Source: Brachynemurus nebulosus (Eukaryota > Arthropoda > Insecta > Neuroptera > Myrmeleontidae). Taken from it: a DNA stretch of 64,000 nt. Under the pieces are notes generated by a model. The model saw only the letters and a program-made list of their open reading frames with translations, ran no database searches and was not told where the DNA came from. This document shows positions 11,703-24,484 of the stretch, one piece after another (position 1 is the stretch's first letter; each line of letters opens with the position of its first letter). The stretch covers positions 930,001 to 994,000 of the forward strand of contig JAPWDM010000047.1 in NCBI GenBank assembly GCA_035578155.1. The letters run 5' to 3'. Both the position numbers and the translations under genes were made by a program.

Positions 11703-12158
11703 AGCCGCTGCTACACGATGCTACGAACACCTTCCAACATTCGATGTTGGATGGTTCATAGCATCGTGTAGCCGTTGTTCGAACCTACGAGTGTACAATG
11801 TCGAGCGTCAAACATTCGCATTTGGCCATGTCCCGCTCGATGTCGGTATTCTTGCACCGAGTCAAAGGGATGCTTCGAACGTTTGAAGGTCAATGTTGGT
11901 TGAGTTGGTTGGTTCGACTCAGCAGCTGCACGACTCGTTCATGTGAAGAGAGACAACACCAGTGTATAACATTAGAGATAACATCAGACAGATAACAGCC
12001 TCGTCCACTGAGTACCAACACATCATCATTCGTATTGGATCAAACATTCGATTCACCGTGTAGCAGATACATTCGTCGCACCAACTATCGAACTTAATTG
12101 CCTCAAACGTTCGATCGAACGTTGGAAGGAGCGTTCGTAGCATCGTGTAGAACCCGCT
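11703..12158 (+). mobile_element. Harbinger-type MITE (TTA target)
   Basis: The left end is AGCCGCTGCTACACGATGCT and the right end, reverse-complemented, is AGCGGGTTCTACACGATGCT; pairing continues through 'acgaac...ccttccaac'. TTA flanks both sides (11700-11702 and 12159-12161). Length is 456 bp. Small ORFs inside on both strands are not conserved proteins. The interior contains many GTTCGA/TCGAAC words. Confidence 0.85.
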
Positions 12159-12654
12159 TTATAATAATATATGTACATAATAATAACAGTAGCGGTTCAA
12201 TTTTACGGTGTATGAACATTTAAGAGGAACAGAGTGAAAACGTTTTGCTAGAAACGATACATAGTATGGAACAATTTTTTCTTTTTTAAATTATTTATAC
12301 TTTTATAACCTCGATTCGAAAACTTGTCAACGGACGACAAAACACTTAAAACATTAGGTATATGTTTGTGTAGATGAATGCTAGAGCCTGACGGTGCACT
12401 GCGCAAATTTTCATTTTTCTAATGCCTAGTTTATATTTTCTGCTTCTCTTAAAAAGTACATTTATCTGTAATCTAGTATTCACAATTGTGAATAATAAGA
12501 CTCTGGAAAAATAAATCTATTATGTATTTCATGTGTTATGGTCTATCCAAATATGTGTATATATATAAAAGGCCGAAAATTGAGCATAAATTTTCAGGTC
12601 ATTCAAAAATTCTGACACGTTAATAATAATTTTTTAACACGAATTTATTTACAA
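12159..12654. other. AT-rich intergenic DNA
   Basis: No gene or element terminus was recognised between the Harbinger-type MITE and the Helitron-like repeat. Confidence 0.4.
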
Positions 12655-13264
12655 CTAGTTCTGACCCGCGGCTTCACCCACATTGAATTCCATCTCCTCT
12701 CCCTGTTTTGTATCCCCCTTCTTCCCTTCGGGAACTTTTAATCGGGATAAAACTACCCTATGTGTTATTAAAATTATTACTCATAGTAAATAGTACCTTT
12801 ATATTATAAATTTCATCAAATTCGGTCATCCCACAGGAACCTTTAATCAGAATAAAATTACCTAATCGTGTTTGTGTAACTTTAATCGAATTCGGTTTAA
12901 TTATTTGGACGTGATTAAATAATTTCTTCTGTATCCCCTGGGAGCCTTTAATCGGAATAAAACTATCCTATGTGTTACTAAAATTCTTGCTAGATATGTT
13001 CATAGTAAATAGTGTCTCTATATTATATTTCATCGAATTTGGTTCAGTCATCCCACAGAGAGCTTTAATCGGGATAAGATTATTCTATGTGTTGACTCAG
13101 GATAAAGAGTATCTGTGTACCAAATTTCATCGAATTGGGTTTAATTTTTTGGGGCGTGTTTGAATAATTGCTTTTGTATCCCTTAGGAACTTGCAATCGG
13201 GATAAAATTGAGTCCATGTGTTAATTCCGTTTATAAAGAGTGTGTATATAAAATTTTATCAAAA
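12655..13264 (-). mobile_element. Helitron-like repeat with internal ~115-bp units, 5'-truncated
   Basis: Read on the minus strand its 3' end is 'gaagccgcgggtcagaa' then CTAG before T, the Helitron-type terminus. The interior is an imperfect array of units carrying 'ggaac...ttaatcgggataaaa' at about 12738, 12850, 12950, 13069 and 13194. The same units are in the copy at 58474-59213. The 5' end (expected TC plus 'ttataatatt') is missing: at about 13264 the repeat switches directly into a retroelement endonuclease fragment. Confidence 0.6.
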
Positions 13265-13577
13265 TTTTTTCTGCGTTTGTGGAATTTCGTACACGGGGCA
13301 AACTGGTAGAAAATTTATAACCAAGTTCAATGAACATTTATCAGCCATAAAATCAGCTAACACTCAGCACATTATCGATACCGATCACGTTTTCAATATA
13401 AAATCTAACTTCGAAACTTTCCATATCTGTTCAAAAGGAAACCTTATGAGTCATTTGGAGATTCTTAGAATAGCATAAGATGTCGTTCTAGACAACCCTA
13501 TTCTTAACGAAACATCTCAACTATATGATTTCAATAAGTCACTGCTTATTGTTCAACTCATGCGCGATCGTTTTTGA
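13265..13577 (+). pseudogene. GIY-YIG endonuclease fragment of a Penelope-like element
   Basis: The frame reads CGISYTGQTGRKF, then a KFNEH block, an H-rich middle and a KGNLMSHLEILRIA tail. This is the layout of the C-terminal GIY-YIG domain of Penelope-like retroelements (GIY is GIS here, YIG is YTG). One in-frame TAA (13476-13478) interrupts it; family-like residues (DNPILNE, then FNKSLL) resume in the same frame and end at a TGA at 13575-13577. The reverse-transcriptase part is absent. It lies directly against a truncated Helitron-like repeat, so it is a dead fragment, not a gene. Confidence 0.75.
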
Positions 13578-14819
13578 GTTTCGTCACAAGTTTCAGTCTA
13601 ATTATATGTTCGTCGGTGGTCATTTGCTTACTGATCATTGCTTTGTGTAATTTCATCCGTTGTTCACAATTGTCATAATGTTGATTTTTCCTACAAGTTT
13701 TGTGTTACTTTGTGATACTTGATTTTCAAAATGTGATTTTGTCAGTGTTTTCTTTTAAATTTTAACTTGTCTTTTATTGATCAACGTTTTTTCGCATTTT
13801 ATTTAAAATGTATTCTATAAATTTATCAATTTTATTGTTCTTTCGATAATTTTCTTTGTCTGATGTTTGGGCGTGGTTTTTTGAATTTTCTTTGTGTTCA
13901 AACCTCCTTAAAAATTTAAAGTGTATAAATTCAATCTAATTTTAATTAATCACAGAATTTTCGTAACTATGTGGATATATTCTGATTATGTTTTTTCACA
14001 CCCTACACAAAAATTAAAATTTTTACCTTTGACAATTTTTAAACGTTTTCTTAAATGTCACTTTTCTGACTACGATTTGGGTCTGCTTGTTTTTGACAAT
14101 GACTGTTAATATGGTCGAAATCGAAACTAGTCAAACAATTGAGTTTTATTGATTTTTGAATTTTATTTCTTTGTGTTATTTTGAATTTTTTATTGGTGAT
14201 TTTTATCACTTGTATTTGCGGGCTTTGTCGTAATAATTTTTTTTGAACTTTTGTTCCTTATCATTGTAATTTCCCCGCAGTTGGTTTTGATTTGTTTAAT
14301 TATGACTCTTTAAAATATACCTCATTTCAGAGCCAAAATCAGGTATAGGTATTTTCAAGTACAAGAATACTACTATACGCGGATTTGAATACCTACCCGT
14401 AATCTTATGCAATTACTAACAAGGTATATTTTCAAACTTATTTCAAATGTAATTTTTACTCGATCTCAGCGTGCCTCAATACGATACTTTTTATATACTA
14501 GGTACTCCTGCACATATGATTTAAAACAAGCGTTACTTTGATACAAATAAAAAAAACGTGTTGCAATTTTTTGAAATAATTTTTAGCTTCTTCTTATCTT
14601 AATTTTTAATTGTTAGCGTGTGAGTTAATGTGCAAAATTTTTTTAAAATTGGATAATGATTAATAGAACAGATTTAGAAGTATTTTTTACGAAAGCGTAT
14701 GAATATGGACGGATAATGTTATTTGAATTGGAATCCGCTGAAAAGTATTTGGTACAATTAAAGTTTCAAACTAATCAAAATGAAAGTAGCGATTACTACA
14801 TCGCTAGCGACATATAATA
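13578..14819. other. T-rich DNA, probably old Penelope-like 3' flank grading into unassigned sequence
   Basis: Strongly T-rich sequence with 'gtcgaaatcgaaactagtc' near 14113, a type of motif seen around Penelope-like element ends. I looked for a complete hammerhead core (CTGANGA plus GAAA) and did not find one. No ORF has family similarity. Confidence 0.3.
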
Positions 14820-15186
14820 CCGGGCTTTCATTATATATCGATACCCACGTGATCAAATTTTTTTAGGGCGCTTGGTAATTTGTTTACTGTATGTTGGTGG
14901 CACTGTAGTGAAGTTAGTTGCTAGCTGAAAACACTAAAAATAAATAATCGAAATCATTCGTATATTTCAGTGATTCGTATATTACATTAAAAATTTAGTT
15001 GAAGAATATAATAAATTTCATAAATAATCTTAAATTAAGTTCTTATTATATAAAATACTATTGTTATATAACAGATTTTTAAACAATACCGCATTTAGGG
15101 TATTTTTTTTTAATAATTACCATACACACAAATATGGCGGAAATTATATTTGGTCACGTGGGTCTCGATATATAATGAAAGCCCTG
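14820..15186. mobile_element. TA-target MITE, 367 bp
   Basis: Inverted ends of about 45 bp: CGGGCTTTCATTATATATCG at the left pairs with CAGGGCTTTCATTATATATC at the right, followed by 'acccacgtga' on both sides. TA flanks the element (14818-14819 and 15187-15188). Non-coding, Tc1/mariner-type by target. Confidence 0.8.
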
Positions 15187-15292
15187 TATATCTTAAATAT
15201 TAAAAAAAACGACAAAATTCTTAAGCGTTTTTCACTAAACAATCTTTATAAACCGATTTTGAATAAAATTTTTTTTCAAATGTTTCTAAATG

Positions 15293-15474
15293 TAGTGGCT
15301 ATCGTTAAGTGTAGCCGATTTTAAAAACTTTAATAATTTATTACTATTTTTTATACGGCTTAAATATAAAAAAATTAATGAGAAAAAGAAAGCAAAACAA
15401 AACGAAATTTTTTTAATCCGTTCCCATTTTGTAAAAAAATTTAAAAAAAGCCTATGCTTAACGATAGCTACAAT
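15293..15474. mobile_element. small foldback MITE
   Basis: Inverted ends share GCTATCGTTAAG and flanking bases (left 'tagtggctatcgttaagtg', right reverse complement 'gtagctatcgttaagcat'). The loop is T/A-rich. The exact termini and target duplication are ambiguous. Confidence 0.55.
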
Positions 15475-16055
15475 TATGTACATTAATAATTTTTTTCTTT
15501 TAATTTGAGATGATTCATCAGTGCAATATCGTTGGAATAATTTGCAATTTTTTTGGGGTACATTTGCATCGTTAATAAGTTTGCAAATACTTAATTAATA
15601 TTTTTCTATAAAAATTTATATGAACAAATGGATACTCATTGAAGTCTTTTTAATTCGACCCTCAGATATTCACTCACATTTGCAAAAAAAATTCGCTAAA
15701 ATTGTCAGTATTTTGCCGCGTCACAGTGCTGTTTTCCCTTAACTACTTGATTGAACCATTTATTTATCAATAAATTCAAAGTGGGTATGTTCTTCATACT
15801 ATTCTCATTAAATATTGAGTTTGAAAATATACCCGAGCTCAGTGCTTTTAATGGGTATATTTTGAAGTATTGAACTAGGCTTATTAAACATTGAATGTAT
15901 ACCCGAGTTCAGATACATTGAGCTCTGAATACGGGTATATTTTCCAAATAAGCCGACACGTTTACGCAGTATACTTTGCCAGGAGCCGGCAATATTTTTT
16001 AAAAGTTAATGTTGCACCACGTCAACAATTCCATATAAAGGTTCATTCAAATTTA
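15475..16055. other. AT-rich DNA with TACCCGAG(C/T)TCAG inverted words
   Basis: Between about 15780 and 15945 the words 'atacccgag(c/t)tcag' and 'ctgaatacgggtata' recur in both orientations, suggesting a decayed foldback element. No gene seen. Confidence 0.4.
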
Positions 16056-16266
16056 CAGACACTGACCGTCATAGACACTACCGTATGACAGAATATATTG
16101 TTTAATACTTTTCTTATGAATGTATAATTATTGTATTCTTATGTAACGTGACGTAACCGTACAGCCACAGCACAACCGTACAACCGTATGAATATGTTCA
16201 TAAGAAAAGCATTAAACAATATTTGTAGCGTCTGCCACGGTATGTGTCTATAACGTTCAGTGTCTG
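16056..16266. mobile_element. TA-target MITE, 211 bp
   Basis: Inverted arms of about 66 bp start CAGACACTGACCGTCATAGA (left) and CAGACACTGAACGTTATAGA (right, reverse complement) and later share 'tattgtttaat' and 'cttttcttatgaa'. TA flanks both ends (16054-16055 and 16267-16268). Confidence 0.8.
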
Positions 16267-16289
16267 TAGATATGAATGAAGATTTAGGC

Positions 16290-16480
16290 CAGGGGTGGCC
16301 AACCCACGGCCCGCAGCCCGCATGCCTTGAACTTTTTGTTGACTCGCGAGATTCATTACGCTTATACAAAGTATATTTATTTTATAATGGCTAAGGTACT
16401 GAAAACAAATCTATTGAAAAAATACATAATTTTATATGCGGCCCGCATATAAAATATTTGCATACTAAATTTTAGGCATA
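16290..16480 (+). mobile_element. hAT-like left end (partial)
   Basis: Begins CAGGGGTGGCCAACCCACGG followed by 'cccgcagcccgcatgcc', a typical hAT terminus with GGCCCGC words; another 'gcggcccgcat' lies near 16439. I could not locate a matching right end or 8-bp duplication. Confidence 0.5.
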
Positions 16481-16585
16481 CACGAATAAGGTATAGATAG
16501 CTATAGGTACATACAAACCCATTGTCGTTCTCTGCCTGTATAGCTATCGCATCTATTATACATATATTATATTATTCGTCTATAA

Positions 16586-16951
16586 CAGTGGTTCTCAAAG
16601 TGGTCGATATCGACCTTCAAGGGGTCCACAGGGGCGAAAAAAAATTGGGGGTCGGTGAGATGTAAATGGGGGTCTATTACATCCGAGTAGACGAACAGCG
16701 AGTTACGTTGACTTGGTGGTTATAAAATGTAAATGTAAAAATGAGAAGTTGGTGACTTTTTTTTTGGTCTTCACCTCCAAAGGCAATCAACGTAACTTAC
16801 TATACTCTCTCAATCTAGGTGGCGACCCCCCAAAAAAAGGTCATCGACATGTCATTTTGGAGAATATATTTTCGACTTTGTACAGGGAGTCTATCTAAAA
16901 TCTAAAAACATGCCAAGGGGTCGATGAGACAAAAAAGTTTGAGAACCACTG
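16586..16951 (+). mobile_element. hAT MITE with perfect 8-bp target duplication
   Basis: Ends are CAGTGGTTCTCAAAGTGG and the inverted GTTTGAGAACCACTG. The target duplication is GTCTATAA (16578-16585 and 16952-16959). Ends of this kind are typical of Buster/Charlie-type hAT elements. The interior has G-runs ('ggggtc') but no transposase; the 61-codon ORF at 16713-16898 is not a known protein. Confidence 0.9.
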
Positions 16952-17094
16952 GTCTATAACGTTTACATGGAGGAAAATCCTCACTACACTGAGAATGTGT
17001 CATTGGACTGTAAAGAGTTAACTGCTTTCGAGATTCGACAAATTTATAAAAAAATTTTAAAAAAATTAATAGGGTGTCAAAAACATGTATTGAA

Positions 17095-17245
17095 AACAGT
17101 GCATAGTAAGCTGTGGTCCTTTATACACAGTCGTCTCTAAAGTACAAAATTCCGCACAGTTGTATGTTGTATATAAAACATACTTTACCTAGATAGCATT
17201 TTATAAAGTAAATGAGCAATTTCATAGTTGTCGCAGACAAAATAT
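17095..17245 (+). repeat. partial copy of dispersed repeat F
   Basis: Shares 'agtaagctgtg', 'aagtacaaa', a 'cagttgtatg' block, 'taaaacata...ttacctaga' and 'tttcatagttgtcgcagacaaa' with the copies at 41290-41745 and 61345-61800. It lacks the palindromic GAGCGAAAAAGTTACGC segment of the longer copies. Confidence 0.6.
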
Positions 17246-17249
17246 TATT

Positions 17250-18807
17250 TTTGCCTTCTGAACTTACAGTTACAATTTGATTCATTACTTACGACTCACC
17301 TGTATATCTACAATGTCCAGCTAAGATGTTTATATAAGCAAAACAACAAGACAAAAACAAGTGAGTAAATAGTAGACTGAAATGGACAAACAAGAACACA
17401 GACAGACCTAGAATGGAATACATAGCGGTTGTGTAAGTTTTGTTTTTAAAGTTAAAAATTCAGCGAATAGCAATGAATAAATGTATTGAATTGGTAAAGA
17501 CGATACTCCGCCACTGAATTAGTGGTCTTAGTAAAATAATCATACTATTTTTTAATTAAAAATTTCATTTTTTGTGTGATCCGATTAAATTTTTTTCTTG
17601 AGTAATTTAAAAGCATAATTTTTATTATAATATTCAATACGTGTTATTTTGATTTACATGATTTTTTTTTTAAATGCGGCTTCTAATTCAGTTGTAGGAC
17701 ACTGTATTTGTATACGTGAATAGCAGTGCATCTGAATCTTTATTATCAGTGCATTTATAGTAGACGGCTGCTAAAAAGCTTAAATCATTCTTTTACATAA
17801 AAAATAAAAGTACAGTCGAATGTCTATTATAAGACTAGTCTAGGGGACGTAGGGGAAATTTTTCTCGGAATTTGAGTGCCTTCACTACCGTGCACTTAAT
17901 TTTGTCGCTCGACTACTTCTTATAAGACTATTTCATTTCAACGTTGCATTCGTTGCACTTTATAATTTTTAATAATCTTATAAGAAGTGGTTTGGCACAA
18001 AACTCGAAAAAGTGATTAAGTAGGGGAAGTTGCAACTGTTGATTGAGGAGAATAGTCTTATAGGGGGCAGTCTTATAACTGCTATTCGACTGTACATATT
18101 TATATTTATACAGTCTGTCCATTAGTTTATTCGTACTACTACATAAAAGTTAAATAAGGAATTAAGGAAATATCATTGTTGCATGCAGATTTTCTATATT
18201 ATTAAACGGTTTACGGAAGCGATTTAGTTAAGTTCTAGAAAGAACAAATTAAAGGGAACTCCAAGCGATAACAGTTTTCCATATATTACCATGAAAATAC
18301 TTTTTAAAATTTTTATATAAACAATGTAAATACAAATTGGTTTCACAAAAATTTTTATTATAACTCTAGTTTATACATTTTAAACCCAAGTTTTCGTTTA
18401 CTAAACAACAATTCGGTTGTCCAAGTAGGTACTGTTCAAAAATTTTAGTTTTGTACAGAAATTTTGTGTAAAACTTCCTATGCGATGTATCTATGCGGGG
18501 CAGCTTCTAAGTCCGTCGATATGCTACCACGGTTGAGAACGATTATAAGGAATATTTCAGTTTTGATTACTTTGATGTGTTCGTTTATCCCCATTTAACA
18601 CTATGACGATCGTAATTTATACTAACGAAACGCCTAGTTGGTACACTATTTTGACAACTAATACAGTTTATATGGAATTTTTGACGTTCTGCGACGTGGT
18701 TTGCGAGTTAGTAAGGTTTGACTTGACATCTTATGACGTTATTGGTTGAAATATGCCATTTTATGTTGAGCTTATTCAGGTGCCTCTCAAAATGTATTTA
18801 TAAAACA
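17250..18807. other. AT-rich intergenic DNA around one MITE
   Basis: Apart from the element at 17813-18092 no gene or RNA is recognised. All frames are closed at short intervals. Confidence 0.4.
17813..18092. mobile_element. pogo/Tc1-mariner-type MITE, 280 bp
   Basis: Inverted ends CAGTCGAATGTCTATTATAA (left) and CAGTCGAATAGCAGTTATAA (right, reverse complement), each followed by GACT. TA flanks both sides (17811-17812 and 18093-18094). TTATAAGA words recur inside. Ends beginning CAGT with a TA target fit pogo/Tigger-like non-autonomous elements. Confidence 0.75.
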
Positions 18808-18809
18808 AA

Positions 18810-19300
18810 AATACCCCTGTCGCAGCATCTGCATAACATAGCGAATTTCCAAATTTTGGGGACTGGCGGATCTCATCTAAGAACTGTACCTATTTAAAAT
18901 AGTTTAGCTTTCTAAGAGTAAAAGATTTTTTAAAATCGGCTGGGTAATTAGTTTTGATATTTTTGGGACCCAAGAACCCGAACGGACTTTGTGCAGCATA
19001 GTTGTATCCATCTAAAATAATTTAGTTCTCTAACAGTGAAAAAATTTTCAAAATCGGTCGGTTAGTTTATTTTTTACAATAATGGAAACAGTAAACCCTG
19101 GCGGAAATCATACAACATAACCTTTATTCATCTAAAATAATTTTAGTAAAAAGTTTATCCTAACAGTAAAAAACGGGTCCTAGAGATCTCATATAACTTA
19201 TGGTAGTCCGTAAGGTTCTTGTGGACATCATTTAATTACTTAATGAATTCAAATACTTTAACTTACTAACGGTGAAAAAATTTTCAAAATTTTCGACATT
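18810..19300 (+). repeat. TA-core 5' end followed by ~120-bp degenerate tandem repeat
   Basis: ATACCCCTGTCGCAGCATCT and 'gcataacatagcgaatttcc' at 18810-18855 are the 5' terminus of the TA-core family. After about 30 bp the sequence changes to four degenerate units marked by 'atctaaaataattt' (about 18890, 19009, 19129) and 'taacagtgaaaaaattttcaaaa' variants, spaced about 120 bp. Confidence 0.6.
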
Positions 19301-22300
19301 CGCTAAAAAAATCATAGAAAAATATTTGATATGTTTCGATCAATTAATGGTCAACATCAGCAAATAAAAGTTACTCAAATCGAAGAAAAGAATGAGTTAT
19401 TTGTCCGTAGAAATTAAAATACAAATTCTGAAAACGAGCAAAGAAATATTGAAAAAACTAGATCGGCAAAACATTCTGACAAATAACACTATCCAACCAA
19501 TACTCGCCAATTTGAATGAAACTTAACATACTTATTAAACAGCGAAAAATATTAAATACGTGTTTTTTTTTATTTCGGCTAAATACGCTTTTTAGGGGTA
19601 GAAAACACCATTCAACCTCTGTAGATGAAAACAGTTATAGCTAAATATTTTTGAAACGACATATTTTCTGAAAAAAGGGCTGAGTACCAAATTTGTAGAA
19701 TTTAAAGCGATGCACTTGATAGTGACCCTGAAATCGATTTTCAAGGTCAGTTGAAAATGATTAGCCATTGTCGAACTTTGACCATATCCTGTACCTATAA
19801 GCAGTAATTTCATGTATTGACTCAATCTATCTTCAAAATTGATTTGTTGCGTTATTTTTCTAAAATAAAAAAAATAAAAACCTGACGAAATGGAAAAATA
19901 GGCGCAAATTTATAGAAAAAATTAGAAGAAAACATTTTTGTAAGTAATTTTAGAAGTAAAGTTAAGAAAAGATTTAATATCACTCCAATTGTAAGTTAAA
20001 CATTAACTTTATAAATATTAGAAATTTTCAAAATTTTTTAAAATTTTTATTGCTACTCTATAGTTATCATATTAGGAATTCAATTGAACATATGATTAAC
20101 TATTATTTTTCCGATTGCGATTGAGCAAGTATTTTTCAAAATTACTTCTTGATCACTTATTTTCTATCTTGCATGTGAAATTCGTTCGAATATACTTTGA
20201 ACCATTTAGGGATGAAAAGTAAACTACTCCTTTTGAAAAATATTAAATGATTTTCAAATGACTTTGGAAATTGACCTCAAGGTCATCTTCAAAGTCATCA
20301 TCAAGTGCATCACTTTGAACTCTATAACTTTGGTCCTAAGCACTTTTTTCAGAAAATATATCGTACCATAATCCACTTCTATGTTGATTCCTGGTCTCTT
20401 TTCCTGCGTTTCTAATATTTATGTCAATAAAAAATGTGCTACCGTACACAAGGATGAATAGGTACGCATTCAGACTTCACACCGTATTTTTTGTATTTAT
20501 TTTATGAGTACCTAATCTTTAATATATTAAAAATTTACGCGAAGATGGTCACTTTATCAGCAGTATCCAAAAAAATTTAAAAATATCGGTGGTTTTTGAA
20601 AAATTAACAAAAATCGTATAATTTCTTCTCTATGAAAAATTGGGGTCAAAAGAGACGAGAAAAGAGTAAATGGGGACAACCCGTAGGGTCGACCAAAATT
20701 GAAATTCTAATATAAAATAATTTCGAACTTTTTGTATTTATACATTAAAAAAATAAATAATAGGTACTTGATGATTTTCTGTAAAAATAAACGTAGAATC
20801 TAAAATAAAGTTTATATACCCCTGTCGTTTACCCCTAGGTTTATATTCCTCCTATTCTTATTTTAGTTCAAAAAATAATTTTTCAAAAGACTAAGACATA
20901 ATAATTAATAACAGTGAGATTCTACGTCCATTTTTCAGACTTTTGTCTAATACAGACGTTACCTAGAATTTTTTTTATCTTCAAAAACATCAGTCTACAG
21001 AATTTAATTTATTAGTTAGGAAAATAATTCAAATATGTCTCACTAACAATAAATGTCTTAAATGAGTTTAAAAAATTAAAACGATACTGTTTATTAAATT
21101 GCGTAAAACCTAGTAAATGCAATAACAGATATGATGAATTTATAAGGATTTTCTTGTACTACAAAATCTTAAAAATATGGGAACGCGTACTTTTTTTTCG
21201 TTAATTGTGTTTTATTTTTTTGCACAAACTTTTAAAAATACTTTATTTTCTTAAGAAAGGGAGGCAACTTTAATCACAGATATGCCTATGAAAAGTTTTT
21301 GGTAATCCGGGAAAAACGAAAACACTTTTTAAAATTTTTTTATTGTTAAAATCGAAATGTTCTTTTAAAAAGGGTTAAAATTACCGTATTTTGACACAAT
21401 CACTCCCTAACTAACGAGCCTTACTTAATATTTGAAAATTGCGAAAAAACACGTCAATTAGATTTTTTTACACAGATTTTATTTGTTATATAATTCAAAA
21501 GGATATTTTAAAAATGTGTATGGATGGCTTTCATTAAATAAATTTCAATATATTTTCCATTTATTTTAACAGAGGAATGTCCTTATTAGTGGCTATACTT
21601 TCGGCTTGGAGCGAATTAGACGAAGATTTTTTTCTAAAACCAAATTTAATAATTAATTAAAGAAATAAAAAAAAAATTTGTGGATTTCCTACCGTTTAAA
21701 TATAATCTTTATTGTATGTAAAAATGTTATTACATTTTTTCAAAAAACTGTAAGTAAACTGTAAAATTTTCTTTACAAATATGTTAAAATAGAGAAATGT
21801 TTCCTTTTTAATTTATTTTTAACTCTTTTTAAATGATTCACTTTAAAATTTTTTAATATTTCTTAATCGAAATTTCATAAAAGAATGTGTCAAAAATTAA
21901 AAAAATTTTTCTTTGTTAAAAAAAAAATTGAATGTGCAAAATTATTTAATACTAGAATACTCTCTTTATACAATTCTAATCATAACTGTATTGTCAATTG
22001 GATAGAAAATTACGTAAAAATATTATTGTTTGAATATGATTTAACGTAATTTTTATACGACTGAAGCAAACTCTTATTAATTTTAGGAAGGTGTAAATAT
22101 AATCTAAATTCTGATCATATCACATAAAAAGCTGCGCCGTGTTTTTTTATCTAAAAAAAAATGGAACAGAGATACATTATAAAAACATTTAACTGACAGA
22201 GAAATAGAATATAGCCGAATCGTTAAATTGGATTAAAAAAATCATGACACGCTACTTATAAAGCGGTTTTTTTCGAATTTAGCTCGCAAAAAATGAGACA

Positions 22301-22340
22301 GAAAAAAAAAGAATGCGAGTGCAAGTGAAATGGAGAACGA
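19301..22340. other. AT-rich DNA with a diffuse inverted repeat
   Basis: Segments near 19620-19760 and 20190-20380 share 'tttctgaaaaaag', 'gatgcacttgat' and 'caaggtca' words in opposite orientation, suggesting a decayed foldback element. The remainder is very AT-rich with no gene recognised. Confidence 0.4.
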
Positions 22341-22344
22341 CATA

Positions 22345-22848
<504 letters not shown>

Positions 22849-23142
22849 TATGTTTAGGTCCTATATGTTTAATTTTAATTATACTAATTCTTGTGCTGAA
22901 TATTTAAAAAAAAATTTAAATCATGATTTTGTCTTCGTTCAAGCAATATTAAGAATAATATTTCAAAAATTCCTGACACTTACACTATACTTACACTACT
23001 AGACGAGAAAATCAGCTTACTACTCCGAAACATAACCTAACTTTTTTAATGAGGATCTGTGACTGTTAGCATAGACATATACCAGTTACGAAATAAAATT
23101 CTAGAGAAAAATAATTTTATTCGATTTAAAATAAAACTAAAA

Positions 23143-23465
23143 TACCCCTGTCGCGGCATTCTGCATAACATAGTGAATTTCCTTTTAAAAAAATTAGTTT
23201 TTCTCGGAAAGTAGTTGACATAGAATAATAGTTTAAAGACCTTTTTTGTGTGATTTTTTCACCTCGTTTCAATGGTGTAAAAAAATGTCGTAAAAATTTT
23301 GGAATAAAGGGATTTTTGGCAAAAAACTAAGTTTCTTTTACGAAAATTGCCAAAAAAACCATGTTTCCGGCATCGAACGTGCCTGGTTAACGAACGCGTC
23401 TAACGGTTTGGGACTTCCAATATTTTCACCAAATTTTGTAAAATTAGGACGTTTCGTTCGAGAGA

Positions 23466-23547
<82 letters not shown>

Positions 23548-23664
23548 TTTAGCGAATATTATTTTCGGTTTCTAGGGACCTCCAAACAAATTTCTGTCAT
23601 AGTCCCGGGCTCAGGTCGCGCTATGACAGTGGCTGTAATAACTGAATTCAATTCTGGAAATTCG
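23143..23664 (+). mobile_element. complete TA-core element (reference copy)
   Basis: Runs from ATACCCCTGTCGCGG to GGAAATTCGCTAAAA, about 520 bp. Subterminal inverted words (AGTGAATTTCC near the 5' end, GGAAATTCGCT at the 3' end) and the 3' hairpin are intact. The (TA)n core is 23467-23544, between 'cgtttcgttcgagagagta' and 'aattttagcgaatatt'. No target duplication is obvious beyond A-runs. Neither TC/CTRR nor TIR rules fit cleanly, so the class (MITE versus Helentron-associated repeat with microsatellite core) is open. Non-coding. Confidence 0.85.
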
Positions 23665-24287
23665 CTAAAACTATTTGCTAAAACAAGTGTTTTACGATGT
23701 CAAGTAAAAACTTAATTTTAGTAATATTAATTTATTTGTATTTTTATGTTTTATGTATTATGTATTTATGATGAAATAGTCTGTACTACAAGTTACAACT
23801 TTAGTAAAGTGAAATTATTAAATGAATTTAGTTATTTTAATAATACATTTTTAATTAACTCAAAATAGAGTAAAATAAAGATTTGTTACATATTTACATT
23901 AAATCAAAGAAATGAAAAAAATATACCTGTATAGTACAACTTCGATTAACCGTCAGTGTTTGTTACCCGTCAGTGCCTTATAAATAAAAAAAATATTATC
24001 TCTGGAATTAGGCAAAATAATCTAGTTTTCGAACTCATACACAATATTCCCATACTACATAATAAAGCTGGAGACTTCCATACTAATAGAACAAAAGAAG
24101 ATGACCGACTATTTTAACATTTATATCTACATACCGCATATTAAACCTATATAACCAATTATGTATAACGTAAGTTTCTCAGCTACACAGTTCTGTATAG
24201 CTTGGGCCTTTTTAGTTGGCAGGGCGCAGAAAACGAATTTAACACGTACATCTAATAGCAGGTAATAAAAGAGGGAACGAAAAAGAA
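23665..24287. other. AT-rich DNA, no recognised feature
   Basis: Only simple AT-rich sequence; 'taaccgtcagtg'/'acccgtcagtg' words near 23950-23975 are a short local duplication. Confidence 0.4.
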
Positions 24288-24328
24288 CAATATGTTTAAA
24301 AATCACAAAGTGATTGAAAAAATTATCC

Positions 24329-24400
24329 GGATCGGCCGGGAATCGAACCCAGGATCTTCTGGTAACTAGCCAGACGTGCTAACCTCTACACCAACGATCC
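24329..24400 (-). tRNA. tRNA-like SINE head, anticodon loop CTAGTTA (AGT, Thr-like)
   Basis: On the minus strand this 72-nt stretch folds as a full cloverleaf: acceptor GGATCGT/CCGATCC (six of seven pairs), D arm GTGT/GCAC with GG in the loop, anticodon arm TCTGG-CTAGTTA-CCAGA, variable AGATC, T arm CTGGG-TTCGATT-CCCGG. A box and B box (GGTTCGATTCC) are good, and T6 follows. The anticodon AGT would read Thr, although much of the body looks Val-like. Repetition with shared flanks makes a SINE head more likely than a functional tRNA gene. Confidence 0.55.
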
Positions 24401-24484
24401 CATGCTCGGCAAGCGGCCGAGCCGGACACCCATTCAATCACCTATGTATATTAGTACTCTCTCTGATTCGAGAAACAGTTACAA

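Noticed and set aside
14095..14135. Hammerhead ribozyme associated with the Penelope-like fragment
   Set aside because: GAAA-containing words are present, but no CTGANGA core or stems could be paired.
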